Below are positions 54,333 to 63,887 of a DNA stretch of 64,000 bases, in pieces. How positions within the stretch are numbered: the stretch's first letter is position 1; every line of letters starts with the position of its first letter. The stretch spans positions 43,965 through 107,964 of the forward strand of contig CACHEI010000003.1 in the NCBI GenBank assembly GCA_902578815.1. Direction: 5' to 3'. The notes under the pieces are model-generated. The model was given only the letters and a program-made list of their open reading frames with translations, did not search any database and had not been told where the DNA came from. The translations under genes and the position numbers were made by a program. The DNA is from an uncultured SAR116 cluster alpha proteobacterium. GTDB taxonomy: Bacteria; Pseudomonadota; Alphaproteobacteria; Puniceispirillales; Puniceispirillaceae.

Positions 54333-54347
54333 GGCTGACCATCAGCC
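54333..54347. repeat. Small inverted repeat between livG and the sit operon
   Basis: GGCTG and CAGCC flank ACCAT, overlapping the end of the last sit gene; it could serve as a weak bidirectional terminator for the two convergent operons. Confidence 0.25.
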
Positions 54348-55169
54348 AGTGGTGATTTGTTTTGTTTGGCTTTTGCGAAAAAAGGCAAAAAGAAAGACCA
54401 GCGTGAGCAATAGAATTACTGTTGGTGCGGGGGCGCTGTCGATCCAGAAACTGAGATAGATACCGCCAATCATAGCGCACATCGTTACTGCAATGGCTAT
54501 CGGGATCATTCGCTTGAACTGATTGGTCAGAAGAAAGGCTATAGCACCAGGGGCGATCAGAAGTGAAATCGCCAATATGAGACCAGCCGCCTTCAATGTG
54601 GCGACAATCGTCATCGACAGTGCGGCAAGCAGTCCAAAATGCAGGGTTACAACATTCAGCCCTATGGCGCTGGCTTGAACTGGATCAAAGGACCCTAGAA
54701 GGAGGTCAGGCCATCTTGCCATCAAAAAAAGGCTCACGCAGATGGAAATCGTCAAGGCTGTAAACAAGTCAGTGCTGTCAACACCAAGCATGTTGCCAAA
54801 AAGGATATGGTCGAGATGGACATCGGTCTCAATGCCTGTGTAGAGAACTAATCCCAGCGCAAACATTCCAGAAAATACCACACCCATGATGGTGTCTTGC
54901 TTGACCCTGCAGTTTTCAGCTACATACCCCGTCGTCAGAGCACAGCACATACCTGCCGCAAACGCCCCGATGACTAACGGAAAGTTCAGTAGATAGGCAA
55001 GCACAACACCCGGTAAAATGGCATGGCTTATGGCGTCTCCCATGAGTGACCACCCCTTGACGATGAGAAAGCATGATAGAAAGGCTGTCGGCATAGCTAT
55101 AATCAGGCCAATGATAAGGGCTTTCTGCATGAAGCTGAATGCGAGAGGTTGCAACAGAACATCGATCAT
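54342..55169 (-). CDS. sitD: Manganese/iron ABC transporter permease (SitD-like)
   Basis: A 275-residue ABC-3 family permease with about eight hydrophobic segments; SLMGDAISHAILPGVVLAYL is the family's hallmark loop and ILAISLLIAPGAIAFLLT the late helix. The start at 55169 overlaps the upstream permease stop as ATGA, which decides against the longer frame to 55271. It is the last gene of sitABCD and imports divalent metal across the inner membrane with SitC. Confidence 0.9.
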   Translation of the reverse strand: MIDVLLQPLAFSFMQKALIIGLIIAMPTAFLSCFLIVKGWSLMGDAISHAILPGVVLAYLLNFPLVIGAFAAGMCCALTTGYVAENCRVKQDTIMGVVFSGMFALGLVLYTGIETDVHLDHILFGNMLGVDSTDLFTALTISICVSLFLMARWPDLLLGSFDPVQASAIGLNVVTLHFGLLAALSMTIVATLKAAGLILAISLLIAPGAIAFLLTNQFKRMIPIAIAVTMCAMIGGIYLSFWIDSAPAPTVILLLTLVFLFAFFRKSQTKQITTG

Positions 55170-56026
55170 CTTCGTGAGCCTGAGCGTGCATTTGTCAACA
55201 TCCGTGCTGTTAAAAGGCCATGCTTTGGAGCAAACAGGAATGCAAGACCGAACAGAGTGGTCTGCAGGCATATAATTATGCCACCAGTCGCACCGTTCAG
55301 AAAAAAGCTGGCGTAGGCACCCAGAAAGCTGGAAACTGTTCCGATTATGACACTTAGGATCAGCAGACGCGGGAAATGATCTGTCAGTAGATAAGCTGTT
55401 GCGCCCGGCGTGATCACTAGTGCTATCACCAGAAAGGCGCCAACCGTCTGCAGCGCTGCGACACAGCAGGCAGATAGGATGGTGAAAAAAACCAAGTTCA
55501 GGCTCTGAGGGTTTAGACCAATGGAGCGCGCATGCGTCTCATCAAAGAAAACGACCATTAGGTCACGCCACTTCAGCATGAGAACAGCTAGTGAGATGAC
55601 CGCGATCAAAATCAATTGCAGTGTGTCGTGAGGGGTAATCGCCAGAATGTTGCCAAGAGTGATAGTATTTACGTCAACCGATGTTGGTGATAGCGATACC
55701 AGAAACAGCCCAAAACCAAAAAAGAAGCTGAAGATCAACCCGATGACCGCGTCTTCCTTTAACTCTGTTCGCTGTTTGAGAAAAAGCATTGCACCTGCAG
55801 CGAGTCCACCCGAAAAAAATGCACCAATTACGAAAGGCAGCCCAAGCATATATGTCAGCGCGACACCTGGCACGATGGAATGGGACAGTGCATCGCCGAT
55901 CAGCGACCAGCCTTTGAGCATAAGATAGGCGGAAAGGAAGGCGCAGACTCCTCCAACGAGAGAGCTGACCCACATTGCATTCGTCATATAGCCATAACTG
56001 AAGGGCAACAGAAAGGTTTCAACCAT
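55166..56026 (-). CDS. sitC: Manganese/iron ABC transporter permease (SitC-like)
   Basis: A 286-residue ABC-3 family permease paralogous to the next one, with the same [20 protein letters not shown] hallmark and [16 protein letters not shown] helix. The start at 56026 is well placed for AAGGAT; 56035 is possible. It overlaps the ATPase end by a few bases. Two unlike permease subunits in one operon fit SitABCD, not single-permease ZnuB systems. Confidence 0.9.
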   Translation of the reverse strand: MVETFLLPFSYGYMTNAMWVSSLVGGVCAFLSAYLMLKGWSLIGDALSHSIVPGVALTYMLGLPFVIGAFFSGGLAAGAMLFLKQRTELKEDAVIGLIFSFFFGFGLFLVSLSPTSVDVNTITLGNILAITPHDTLQLILIAVISLAVLMLKWRDLMVVFFDETHARSIGLNPQSLNLVFFTILSACCVAALQTVGAFLVIALVITPGATAYLLTDHFPRLLILSVIIGTVSSFLGAYASFFLNGATGGIIICLQTTLFGLAFLFAPKHGLLTARMLTNARSGSRR

Positions 56027-56897
56027 CGACTTCATCCTTACCACGTGCTGTTTGGTGCTTCCCGTCATATGTAACAAAGGGGCGCTCATCATCCGTCAGG
56101 ATGGACACTTGTCGGCTGTCCATATCGTCATGCAGCTCTTTGCCACTAATCACAAGATGCCGCAACACTCCACCGAATGCTGACTCGAGATGTTTTTGGG
56201 TAAAATTTGTCGCCACTGGCCCGTGGTTAAGCACCGTGCCATTCACCATGACAACACCATCACAGAATTCTGGCACCGAACCCAGATTATGCGTTGAAAC
56301 AAGGATTACCCGACCCTCATCACGAAGTGCGCGCAACAGGGTGATGATGGCATCTTCGGTTTGTACATCGACCCCGGTAAACGGCTCATCCAAAAGGATG
56401 ACTTGACCCTGTTGAGCGAGTGCACGGGCAATAAAGACACGCTTGCGCTGACCGCCGGATAACTCACCAATCTGTCGATGCCGAAGGGAACTCATACCAA
56501 CACGATTCAACGCCTCATCTACGGCAATATGATCTGTGGCACTGGCGATGCGCAGCTGACCCATATGACCATAGCGGCCCATCATTACGACATCTTCCAC
56601 CAGCACTGGAAACGACCAGTCAACTTCTTCTGATTGCGGCACATAGGCAATCAGGCGTGACTTCAGCGCCTGGCTTACCGAGTTGCCAAGGATGGTGATT
56701 TCACCTTTTGCGATTGGGACAAAACCCATCAAAGCTTTAAAAAGTGTAGATTTGCCAGCACCATTTACCCCTACTAGACCACTTATGGTGCCCCTGTTTA
56801 TGGAAAAACTTGTGTTTTGTAATGCGGTAAAACCATTTTTGTAACGAACTGTCAGTTCATGAACTTCGATAGCAATGTCTGTTTTACTATTCATCAC
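56019..56897 (-). CDS. sitB: Manganese/iron ABC transporter ATP-binding protein (SitB-like)
   Basis: A 292-residue ABC ATPase with Walker [11 protein letters not shown], signature [15 protein letters not shown] and Walker [13 protein letters not shown]. Like other metal-type ATPases it has a [14 protein letters not shown]-loop. The C-terminal 45 residues extend beyond the core. ATGA overlap with the sitA stop confirms the start. Confidence 0.92.
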   Translation of the reverse strand: MMNSKTDIAIEVHELTVRYKNGFTALQNTSFSINRGTISGLVGVNGAGKSTLFKALMGFVPIAKGEITILGNSVSQALKSRLIAYVPQSEEVDWSFPVLVEDVVMMGRYGHMGQLRIASATDHIAVDEALNRVGMSSLRHRQIGELSGGQRKRVFIARALAQQGQVILLDEPFTGVDVQTEDAIITLLRALRDEGRVILVSTHNLGSVPEFCDGVVMVNGTVLNHGPVATNFTQKHLESAFGGVLRHLVISGKELHDDMDSRQVSILTDDERPFVTYDGKHQTARGKDEVDG

Positions 56898-57817
56898 AAA
56901 GCCTCTACCAAACCATTAACTATGGTTGAGATCGTTACACGCAGCAGATCAATATAGGTGGGAACGGGGCCGTCAGCAGTGCTCAGACTGTCGACATAAA
57001 GGATGCCGCCATAGGTAGCCTCGGTTTCACGTGCTATCTGTTTGGCTGGATCGTTATTGACCGTGCTTTCACAGAAAATAGCAGGGATATTGTGCGTGCG
57101 GATGCCATCAATGACTTTACGAACCTGCTGTGGCGTTCCTTGTTGATCTGCATTTATTGGCCATAAATAAAGTTCCTTGAGTCCAAGGTCGTTCGCCAGA
57201 TAGGTAAAGGCGCCCTCACAGCTGACTAGCCATCTCTGGTCTTTTGGAATGGTTTCAACTAGTGTCCGAATTGGCGCGATGGCAGAAGTTATGCGGGCCT
57301 TATAAGCGTTACCATTACGGAGATAGATATCGGCATGTTCTGGGTCATGTTTGGCAAAAGCGCTGACGATGTTGTCCACATAGATTACCGCATTGTCAGG
57401 TGACATCCAGGCATGGGGATTGGGCTTTCCCGCATAATTGCCCTCGCGAATGCCAAGTGCTTGCACACCTTTTGAGAGGGTAGCCTGTGGCACGCCATCC
57501 AGGTTATCGAAAAACTGCTTAAACCACAATTCGAGATTCATCCCGTTCCAGAGAATCAAATCAGCATCTTGTGCGCGCAATATGTCCCTTGGGGTTGGTG
57601 AATAGCGGTGAATTTCAGATCCTGGTTTGGTGATTGACTGGACAACAGCTACGTCGCCAGCAACATTGCGTGCCATATCTGCAATCACGGTGAAAGTAGT
57701 AATTGCCTTGAACTTTTCATCCGCATGCACACTTGAAATGGCCAGAGGGCTAAAGATAGCGTACAGCAGGGTGCAGATGGCGATTTGCGCTAAACGGATG
57801 CTGCAGCAGGCAGCCAT
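56894..57817 (-). CDS. sitA: Manganese/iron ABC transporter periplasmic binding protein (SitA-like)
   Basis: A cluster A-I metal-binding protein of about 307 residues. After a signal peptide ending SSVHADE it has the expected ligand regions: IHRYSPTP and HAWMSPDN, each with a histidine, the Glu in [12 protein letters not shown] and the late Asp in VNNDPAKQ. The [20 protein letters not shown] and YVDSLS stretches are typical of SitA. The frame is open to an ATG at 57892, but that start would add residues that do not look like a signal peptide and would lie on the palindrome at 57883-57895. I prefer 57817. Confidence 0.88.
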   Translation of the reverse strand: MAACCSIRLAQIAICTLLYAIFSPLAISSVHADEKFKAITTFTVIADMARNVAGDVAVVQSITKPGSEIHRYSPTPRDILRAQDADLILWNGMNLELWFKQFFDNLDGVPQATLSKGVQALGIREGNYAGKPNPHAWMSPDNAVIYVDNIVSAFAKHDPEHADIYLRNGNAYKARITSAIAPIRTLVETIPKDQRWLVSCEGAFTYLANDLGLKELYLWPINADQQGTPQQVRKVIDGIRTHNIPAIFCESTVNNDPAKQIARETEATYGGILYVDSLSTADGPVPTYIDLLRVTISTIVNGLVEAL

Positions 57818-57882
57818 CGCTGGGGATGTGATATTTAGCAATACACGGTTTCCTTGTCTGAAGGATTGTCCATTTGGATATC

Positions 57883-57895
57883 CTAATAACATTAG
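57883..57895. promoter_or_regulatory. Palindrome upstream of sitA, metal-regulator site candidate
   Basis: CTAAT-AAC-ATTAG lies about 66 bases ahead of the preferred sitA start, in A/T-rich DNA shared with the divergent PLP-enzyme gene. It could bind a Fur/Mur- or MntR-type repressor, but does not match a consensus I can cite exactly. Confidence 0.3.
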
Positions 57896-58027
57896 CCGTG
57901 TCTAACTCTACAAGCAACGCCTCAATTATTTTTTTCAATTATTCACAGTATTTTGAGTGCGTTAAATCAGTTACATTCCAAAGGTGATGGGTTTTATTGT
58001 AGATATCGCGATGATTGGGGTAGGAAG

Positions 58028-59191
58028 ATGATTGGAGTGGGAAGAAGCAAGGATTTGGAAGTTGGTTATGATGTTCCTGCGTCCATTGGTATGAAAGAAT
58101 CAGAAATTCAAACGCCATGCTTAATGCTTGATTTAGATGCATTGGAGCGCAACATCGTCAAAATGGGTAGGTTAGCGAAAGGGATGGGCGTTCGCCATCG
58201 CGTGCACGGTAAAATGCATAAATCTGTGGATGTAGCACTTTTACAGGAGCGGCTTGGCCATTCGGTAGGTGTTTGCTGTCAAAAGGTATCAGAGGCTGAG
58301 GTGTTTGCGAGGGGAGGAATTAGGGACATTCTTGTGTCAAATCAGATACGGGATCCTGCAAAGATTGATCGTTTAGCGCGGATCCCAAAACTTGGTACGC
58401 GCCTGACATGTTGTGTAGATGATATTACGAATTTACCAGATCTCTCATCGGCGGCAAAAGCTAATGGCACTCAAATCGAATGTCTTGTTGAAATTGATTG
58501 TGGGGCAGGGCGCTGCGGCGTTGTAACTACGTCCGAAGTAGTTGCCATTGCATCTGCAGTTGAAAGGGCGGAAGGACTCAAGTTTTCTGGTATCCAAGCC
58601 TATCAGGGAGCCATGCAGCATTTAGAAAGCTATCAGGAACGCAGAGCAAAATTTGATTTCGTGGTCAGGGAGGTGAAAGCCGCTTTAACGGCCCTAGAAA
58701 ATGAGGGGTTAGACTGCGAAATAATTAGCGGTGGGGGGACAGGATCGTATTATTTTGAGGGAAATTCTGGAATTTTTAATGAGCTGCAGTGTGGTTCATA
58801 CGCGTTCATGGATGCCGATTACGGTCGTGTTTTAGGTGCTGACGGTAATCGAATTGACCAAGGTGAATGGGAAAATGCTTTGTTCATTCTTACTTCAGTG
58901 ATGAGCCACGCCAAGGCTGACCAAGCTGTGGTTGATGCCGGTTTGAAAGCACAGTCTTTAGATTCCGGTTTACCGGTGGTATTTGGACGGACAGATATTG
59001 AATACATCAGCTGCTCTGATGAGCATGGTGTTATTTCGGATCCTGATGGTATTTTGACTATCAATGAGAAATTAAAGCTTGTCCCTGGTCATTGTGACCC
59101 AACATGTAACCTTCACGATTGGTATGTTGGTGTCCGTGGCGGAAAGGTTGAGGTGGTCTGGCCAGTATCTGCTCGAGGTAAGGTCTATTGA
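58028..59191 (+). CDS. Fold-type III PLP enzyme, beta-hydroxyaspartate aldolase-like (BhcC/D-threonine aldolase family)
   Basis: A 387-residue member of the D-threonine aldolase/DSD1 family. The PLP lysine is K62 in VHGKMHKS, the phosphate-binding region is SGGGTGSY, and the C-terminal metal site GHCDP provides His355 and Asp357. The opening EVGYDVPASIGM plus EIQTPCLMLDLDALERN, and the ending with DPTCNLHDWYVGV and WPVSARG, look very like BhcC of the beta-hydroxyaspartate cycle, which condenses glyoxylate with glycine. No BhcA, B or D partner lies nearby. ATG 58028 with GGAAG is preferred to TTG 57953. Confidence 0.8.
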   Translation: MIGVGRSKDLEVGYDVPASIGMKESEIQTPCLMLDLDALERNIVKMGRLAKGMGVRHRVHGKMHKSVDVALLQERLGHSVGVCCQKVSEAEVFARGGIRDILVSNQIRDPAKIDRLARIPKLGTRLTCCVDDITNLPDLSSAAKANGTQIECLVEIDCGAGRCGVVTTSEVVAIASAVERAEGLKFSGIQAYQGAMQHLESYQERRAKFDFVVREVKAALTALENEGLDCEIISGGGTGSYYFEGNSGIFNELQCGSYAFMDADYGRVLGADGNRIDQGEWENALFILTSVMSHAKADQAVVDAGLKAQSLDSGLPVVFGRTDIEYISCSDEHGVISDPDGILTINEKLKLVPGHCDPTCNLHDWYVGVRGGKVEVVWPVSARGKVY

Positions 59192-59237
59192 ACTAACATT
59201 CCATAGTGTTGCCCTCTACCTCTGTCAGATGTTTGGC

Positions 59238-59441
59238 TCATGCAGCAACTGGGCAACGGCGCGCCTCCATCCCGTGTAAAGCGGGTCGGCAATATCGCCC
59301 ACGCGCCGCGTCAAGGACGATTTTTGCTGTTCTCTCTTTTACATCCCCACGCTCATGTAGAACGCGGTCGACGGTGGCTATGCCAACGCCGGCCTATTTG
59401 GCGATGTCAATGAAACGTGCACGCTTTTTATGACTGATCAC
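59238..59441 (-). pseudogene. Truncated LacI-family regulator remnant with internal stop
   Basis: The minus strand from GTG 59441 reads KRARFIDIAK, then a TAG, then AGVGIATVDRVLHERGDVKE and RTAKIVLDAARG, a LacI helix-turn-helix nearly identical to that of the regulator at 39.05 kb (DIARHAGVGIATVDRVLNER). After about 50 codons similarity ends, and the whole effector domain is missing. The stop and the truncation show it is dead. The rest of the gap 59192-59515 holds nothing else I can support. Confidence 0.88.
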
Positions 59442-59515
59442 GCTATCGCAGACGGGCTACCAACCTCAACTTTGTGTGCTATTCATCATCAAATAGCCGT
59501 GACCCCCACGATGGC

Positions 59516-60382
59516 CTAAAGGTTGTAGAATGACTTTGCAGTTCTTCCAAAAACAGCGGTATGACTGGTTTCAGGCACGATCTTGCAGTGTGCCGCCACA
59601 AGGGTCGCATAGTCGGAATAAAGGCTATCGACCGGGAAATTTGAGCCAAACATGCAGCGCTCGGGACCAAATTGATCAAGGCATGTGTTGATGAGTGGCG
59701 CAATTTTTTGGTTTGTCCAGCGATGATCAAACATGCCAAGGCCAGATAATTTGCAGACAACTTGTGGAAGTGTGGAGAGATGCCGTAAATTTTGTGCCCA
59801 TCTGTCGAGACCCCCGCTGGAGCGGTCATGAGGGCTGCCGGCATGACAAAGAGCTACTCTTGTATCTGGCGCAGCTTCGAGGATATTGGCAGTGGCTGTC
59901 ATCAGTTCGGGGATGAGTTGAAGGTCAAAGGAGAGGCCTCGTCGGCCGACCTCAGTCAGTCCTGCAAGAAAGGCGGGTGACTGGAGAAGGTCATTGGTCC
60001 CGGTTGCCGTATCCTCGCCTGGCGCACGGCCAATGATCTGCCGGACGCCACGGACGGTGGAGAGTGCCTCAAAAGCATCAAGTTGGGCAGGCAGGTCAGG
60101 TGATGTAAGATCGCAAAAAACTACCTGGACCATTGGCCAAACAGGGTTTTGTTCGGCGATATGCTGAACCCATTTGGCCTCGGCAAGCCCATCAGCTGCG
60201 CCAACCTGAATATGCACCGAACCTGTAAAACCCTGAGCACTCGCGTCACGAATGAACTCATCAACCAGATAGTCTTGCTGAATGGGTGTCGGATCACCGA
60301 AAAAGCGGGGCACGCCGGTGGCCTCTAGCCATGGATAATTTACTGCAGACAAGTCCCAGAGATGATGATGTGCGTCGATCAT
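59516..60382 (-). CDS. Amidohydrolase family 2 protein (lactonase/PDC hydrolase-like)
   Basis: A 288-residue TIM-barrel hydrolase. It opens with MIDAHHHLWDLSAVNYPWLE, the family's metal-binding lead, and contains VALCHAGSPHD and VCKLSGLGMF with a late FGSNFPVDSLY, typical of L-fuconolactonase- and 2-pyrone-4,6-dicarboxylate-hydrolase-like enzymes. It would open a lactone or similar ring. It is coupled by an ATGA overlap to a double-SnoaL protein and lies beside a carbohydrate ABC importer. Confidence 0.87.
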   Translation of the reverse strand: MIDAHHHLWDLSAVNYPWLEATGVPRFFGDPTPIQQDYLVDEFIRDASAQGFTGSVHIQVGAADGLAEAKWVQHIAEQNPVWPMVQVVFCDLTSPDLPAQLDAFEALSTVRGVRQIIGRAPGEDTATGTNDLLQSPAFLAGLTEVGRRGLSFDLQLIPELMTATANILEAAPDTRVALCHAGSPHDRSSGGLDRWAQNLRHLSTLPQVVCKLSGLGMFDHRWTNQKIAPLINTCLDQFGPERCMFGSNFPVDSLYSDYATLVAAHCKIVPETSHTAVFGRTAKSFYNL

Positions 60383-61383
60383 GTAAGTTGTGTCTTCTCA
60401 CTTTGCCCAAGAAGATCCAGCCCCTGCATTTTCCAGAAATGCAGCATGTCGATGAATATCCAGTTTTCAGCAAGTTTGTCCGCATCTCGCCGGTAGATGT
60501 CGATGACCCTGAATTCTCCAGACAATCCCGTTGCAGGCATGCCCATGAAGTGACCAGTCATTGTTACGGTGAAATTGGGCCATCCAAAATATCCGCCATA
60601 ATGACCTTCTGCCAGGTGGCATTTATGTTGCGTTTGTGACCGATCACTGAACGCGGCGCGAAACGGTCTGGCATGTTGTTTTGCATAGCGTTCAATCGAA
60701 TAGGTCGCACCAATCCCAGCCGGCCCCCACCAGCACATATCCTCATGCCAGGTACGACGCAATTCGTCCTCAAGGGGCAGTCCGCTGTCCCATTGCCCAA
60801 GGTCGTTAATCATTGCGTTGATGCTGGCCATAGTGCGATCGCCTTCCTCTGCCACTTGTGGGGCAAATAACAATCCGTCATGGGTCATTGGTCCAGGTTG
60901 GATCATATGCGCGCCGGATTGTGGGGGAAAAGGCTGTAATCCAGCCTGCATCATCAGATGAGGTATGTCGAAATACATCGCTGTTTCTATGATTTTATTA
61001 TCCGCTACTCGATTGAATTCGCAATAGCGAAACATCGTTATTTTACCGGTTGGTTGGATGCCTAGCCAAGCCTTGTCAAACAATCCCATAAGATGACCCA
61101 TCGAGACAACCCAGACGCTGTCATCCGCTTCAAGCCTATTCTTGCCGGCAAAAAAGATATCCATCCGGCGTTGCATTGATTTAAGTGCCGTTTTCAGCGG
61201 TGACCAGAAAGAGGCTGCGACGGCCTCACCACCACGAATTTCATTAAAGGGATGAAACCCACGCCAAAGGTAATCATCCATGACGGTCGACTGCAAAATT
61301 GCGCCGATCTTATCCGTGGGTGCTGTTTCCAATCTTCTGTAGAAATTCCTGACAATCTGTTTTTCAGATTGAAACTTTATCAT
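60379..61383 (-). CDS. Protein with two SnoaL/NTF2-like domains
   Basis: A 334-residue protein built of two SnoaL-like alpha-plus-beta barrels (about residues 1-150 and 185-325). The first opens SEKQIVRNFYRRLETA and has KITMFRYCEFNRVADNKIIE; the second has DIYRRDADKLAENWIFIDML. In single-domain relatives the barrel binds polyketides, steroids or similar compounds, or acts as an isomerase or cyclase. Function here is unknown, presumably linked to the coupled amidohydrolase. The ATG at 61383 removes an unlikely 21-residue lead from 61446. Confidence 0.8.
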   Translation of the reverse strand: MIKFQSEKQIVRNFYRRLETAPTDKIGAILQSTVMDDYLWRGFHPFNEIRGGEAVAASFWSPLKTALKSMQRRMDIFFAGKNRLEADDSVWVVSMGHLMGLFDKAWLGIQPTGKITMFRYCEFNRVADNKIIETAMYFDIPHLMMQAGLQPFPPQSGAHMIQPGPMTHDGLLFAPQVAEEGDRTMASINAMINDLGQWDSGLPLEDELRRTWHEDMCWWGPAGIGATYSIERYAKQHARPFRAAFSDRSQTQHKCHLAEGHYGGYFGWPNFTVTMTGHFMGMPATGLSGEFRVIDIYRRDADKLAENWIFIDMLHFWKMQGLDLLGQSEKTQLT

Positions 61384-61522
61384 CTTCGCTCTGCCTCTGA
61401 TATTTTTAATAACTCTCTGTGAAAGTGCCAGAAAAGAACTTGCCAAGCCAACTGCCGCATGTCTACTATTTGTGCATGCGTATGCAAATTAAGCCGTTTG
61501 CGCGTGTGGGGAGACGTTACAT

Positions 61523-62575
61523 ATGGCAGAAATTCAACTGCGAAACCTCAGCAAGCGATGGGGTGACTTCGTTGGTGTGGATGGTTTTGATCTGACAATC
61601 CCTGACAAGGAATTTTTGGTTTTGCTCGGCCCCTCAGGATGTGGCAAAACCACGACTATGCGGATGATCGCGGGTCTTGAGGACGCTACCGAAGGCGATA
61701 TACTTATTGATGGCAAACGCATCAATGATCTGGAGCCTAAAGACCGCGATGTTGCCATGGTTTTTCAGAGCTATGCACTCTATCCAAACATGAATGTGTA
61801 TGAAAATATTCGTTTCCCCCTACGAGTTCGCAATATTGACCCAAGTGGTCAGGACGCGCGGGTGCGGCAGGCCTCGGCTATGGTCGAACTAGACGAATTT
61901 CTACATCGCAAACCAGCGGAGCTCTCGGGTGGACAGCGTCAACGCGTTGCATTGGCGCGTGCAATCGTGCGTGAGCCAAATGTGTTCCTTATGGACGAAC
62001 CACTTTCTAATCTAGATGCCAAGCTACGCGTTTCAACTCGCGCACAGATTAAGAACCTGTCGCATGAATTGGCGGTAACAACGATATATGTAACGCACGA
62101 CCAGATTGAGGCGATGACGCTTGCTGATCGGGTAGTTGTGATGGAGCGAGGTGTTGTGCAACAGGTTGGCACGCCAACTGAAATCTATGACAGGCCGGCA
62201 AATGCTTTTGTTGCTGGTTTCATTGGCAACCCAGCAATGAATTTGATAAGTGGGTCGCTTGATGGTGGCACTTTCGTTGCTGATAAAGTGAAAATTGAAG
62301 GTTTTAAAGCGCCTGATGGGCATATTACGCTTGGTTTTCGTGCGGAGGATGCGAGTGTTATAGACTCCAGACAGGCTGAAATTACCGCGCCGATTTACAC
62401 ACTTGAACTCCTTGGTGACGCCACCACGGTGACGGTTCGTGTGGCTGGCGAATTAATCTCAGTCCGTGCCTCAAAAGACTTCCAAGCTAAAATCGGTGAC
62501 CCAGTCAGGCTGTCGGTTCCCCGTAAGATTTGTCACCTGTTTGATGCAGAAACAGGTGCGCGAGTCGGGACTTGA
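61523..62575 (+). CDS. Carbohydrate ABC transporter ATP-binding protein (UgpC/MsmK family)
   Basis: A 350-residue CUT1-type ATPase. Walker A is GPSGCGKTT, the signature LSGGQRQRVALARAI, Walker B VFLMDEPLSNLD, and a C-terminal TOBE-type regulatory domain follows (about residues 240-350). It energises the binding protein and permease that follow. It is divergent from the double-SnoaL/amidohydrolase pair, suggesting joint control of import and breakdown of one compound. Confidence 0.92.
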   Translation: MAEIQLRNLSKRWGDFVGVDGFDLTIPDKEFLVLLGPSGCGKTTTMRMIAGLEDATEGDILIDGKRINDLEPKDRDVAMVFQSYALYPNMNVYENIRFPLRVRNIDPSGQDARVRQASAMVELDEFLHRKPAELSGGQRQRVALARAIVREPNVFLMDEPLSNLDAKLRVSTRAQIKNLSHELAVTTIYVTHDQIEAMTLADRVVVMERGVVQQVGTPTEIYDRPANAFVAGFIGNPAMNLISGSLDGGTFVADKVKIEGFKAPDGHITLGFRAEDASVIDSRQAEITAPIYTLELLGDATTVTVRVAGELISVRASKDFQAKIGDPVRLSVPRKICHLFDAETGARVGT

Positions 62576-62584
62576 TCCCGAGAT

Positions 62585-62603
62585 TATCCGCCACAGGCGG
62601 ATA
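62585..62603 (+). repeat. Intercistronic hairpin between ATPase and binding-protein genes
   Basis: TATCCGCC (62585-62592) and GGCGGATA (62596-62603) form an eight-base perfect stem with an ACA loop and no T-run, 50 bases before the binding-protein ATG. Confidence 0.55.
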
Positions 62604-62652
62604 CAACCATGATGCAGACCAAACTGCTGCGTCCGAAAATAGGGAGAAACAT

Positions 62653-63879
62653 ATGTTTGTCAGAAAATTAGTATTGGCCGGTGTCATGACCGTCCTGGCG
62701 GGTACTTCTGCCATGGCCTGTGGCATCAACGCTCGCGTTTCCATCGTGGGTAATGAATTTCCTGCAATTCAGTCTGTTGGTGCTGGGGCACAGGAATGTA
62801 AAGGCGCTGAGGTGACGACCAACCTTACTGCAGATCATCAGAAGATTAATGTTCCAGGTATGCAAGGAAACCCTGCCGAATACACCTCGGCCATCATTGC
62901 TAACTCCTCCATTGTTGCACTGATGAATGAGGATGTTATCCGTCCGCTGGATGAACTTGTCGCAAAGCATGGCAAGCACCTTAAGAAGAACCAGCTTGTC
63001 ACTATCGATGGCAAAGTCATGGCGGTCGCCTTTATGGCCAATGCCCAACACCTCGTGTATCGGGCTGACGTTCTAAAGCAGATTGGTGTGGAACCGCCAA
63101 AGACCTATGAGGACATGCTAACCGCCGCAAAAATGATCCGCGAAAAAGGTATCATGCCTAATCCGGTCGGCGGTGCATACAAGGCTGGTTGGAATCTCGC
63201 CCAAGAATTCAATAATATGTTCCTCGGTATGGGAGGAAACCATTTCAAGTCAGGCTCGGCACAACCGAACGTGAATACTGAAGCAGGTGTCAAAGCACTT
63301 AATATGATGAAGTCACTCTCCGAATACATGAATCCTGACTTCTTGACCCATGACAGCAACGCGACAAATGCTGAATTCCGTGCCGGCAACGTTGCAATCA
63401 TGAACATGTGGGGATCACGTGCCGCAACTCTCGTAACAGCCGATGGTGTGCCACAGGCGGTAGTAGATGGCTTTGCTATCGCTGGTCCGATGACTGCTGG
63501 TGGTGGGTCGACTCCAGCATCGACCCTGTGGTGGGACGGTTGGACTGTGGCCAAGAATATTTCTGATGCTGAGGCGGAGGCGACCTTCATTGCAATGACG
63601 CACGCAATCCGGCCGGAGATACTTGCTGACAACGATGTTGCTACCCAGGCAGTATGGTTGATTGACGGCTATAAGCCAACTCCTGCTGCTGTCGGTGTTT
63701 TTGCGGCTGCTGAGGCCAACACTATTCCTTATCCTATGCTGCCTTACATGGGCCTGCTGCATACGGCACTTGGAAACGAGCTTGCCGATTTCATGCAGGG
63801 CAAGGAAAGTGCCGAGCAGGCACTCGCTGACGTCGAGGCTGCATATGTTGCTGCGGCAAAAGAAAAGGGCTTTCTCTAG
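62653..63879 (+). CDS. Carbohydrate ABC transporter substrate-binding protein
   Basis: A 408-residue family 1 solute-binding protein. A signal peptide (about residues 1-22, ending GTSAMACG) precedes the mature chain. It contains VYRADVLKQIGVEPPKTYED, the standard hinge-region strand of sugar-binding proteins, and FRAGNVAIMNMWGSRAA. Ligand probably a sugar or sugar-derived acid or lactone. The ATG at 62653 has an AGGGAG site; the frame from 62572 is rejected as it overlaps the ATPase gene. Confidence 0.9.
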   Translation: MFVRKLVLAGVMTVLAGTSAMACGINARVSIVGNEFPAIQSVGAGAQECKGAEVTTNLTADHQKINVPGMQGNPAEYTSAIIANSSIVALMNEDVIRPLDELVAKHGKHLKKNQLVTIDGKVMAVAFMANAQHLVYRADVLKQIGVEPPKTYEDMLTAAKMIREKGIMPNPVGGAYKAGWNLAQEFNNMFLGMGGNHFKSGSAQPNVNTEAGVKALNMMKSLSEYMNPDFLTHDSNATNAEFRAGNVAIMNMWGSRAATLVTADGVPQAVVDGFAIAGPMTAGGGSTPASTLWWDGWTVAKNISDAEAEATFIAMTHAIRPEILADNDVATQAVWLIDGYKPTPAAVGVFAAAEANTIPYPMLPYMGLLHTALGNELADFMQGKESAEQALADVEAAYVAAAKEKGFL

Positions 63880-63887
63880 GAAGTTAT

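Noticed and set aside
53540..54388. Minus-strand frame of 282 codons opposite livG
   Set aside because: livG has all ATPase motifs on the plus strand, so this is a shadow.
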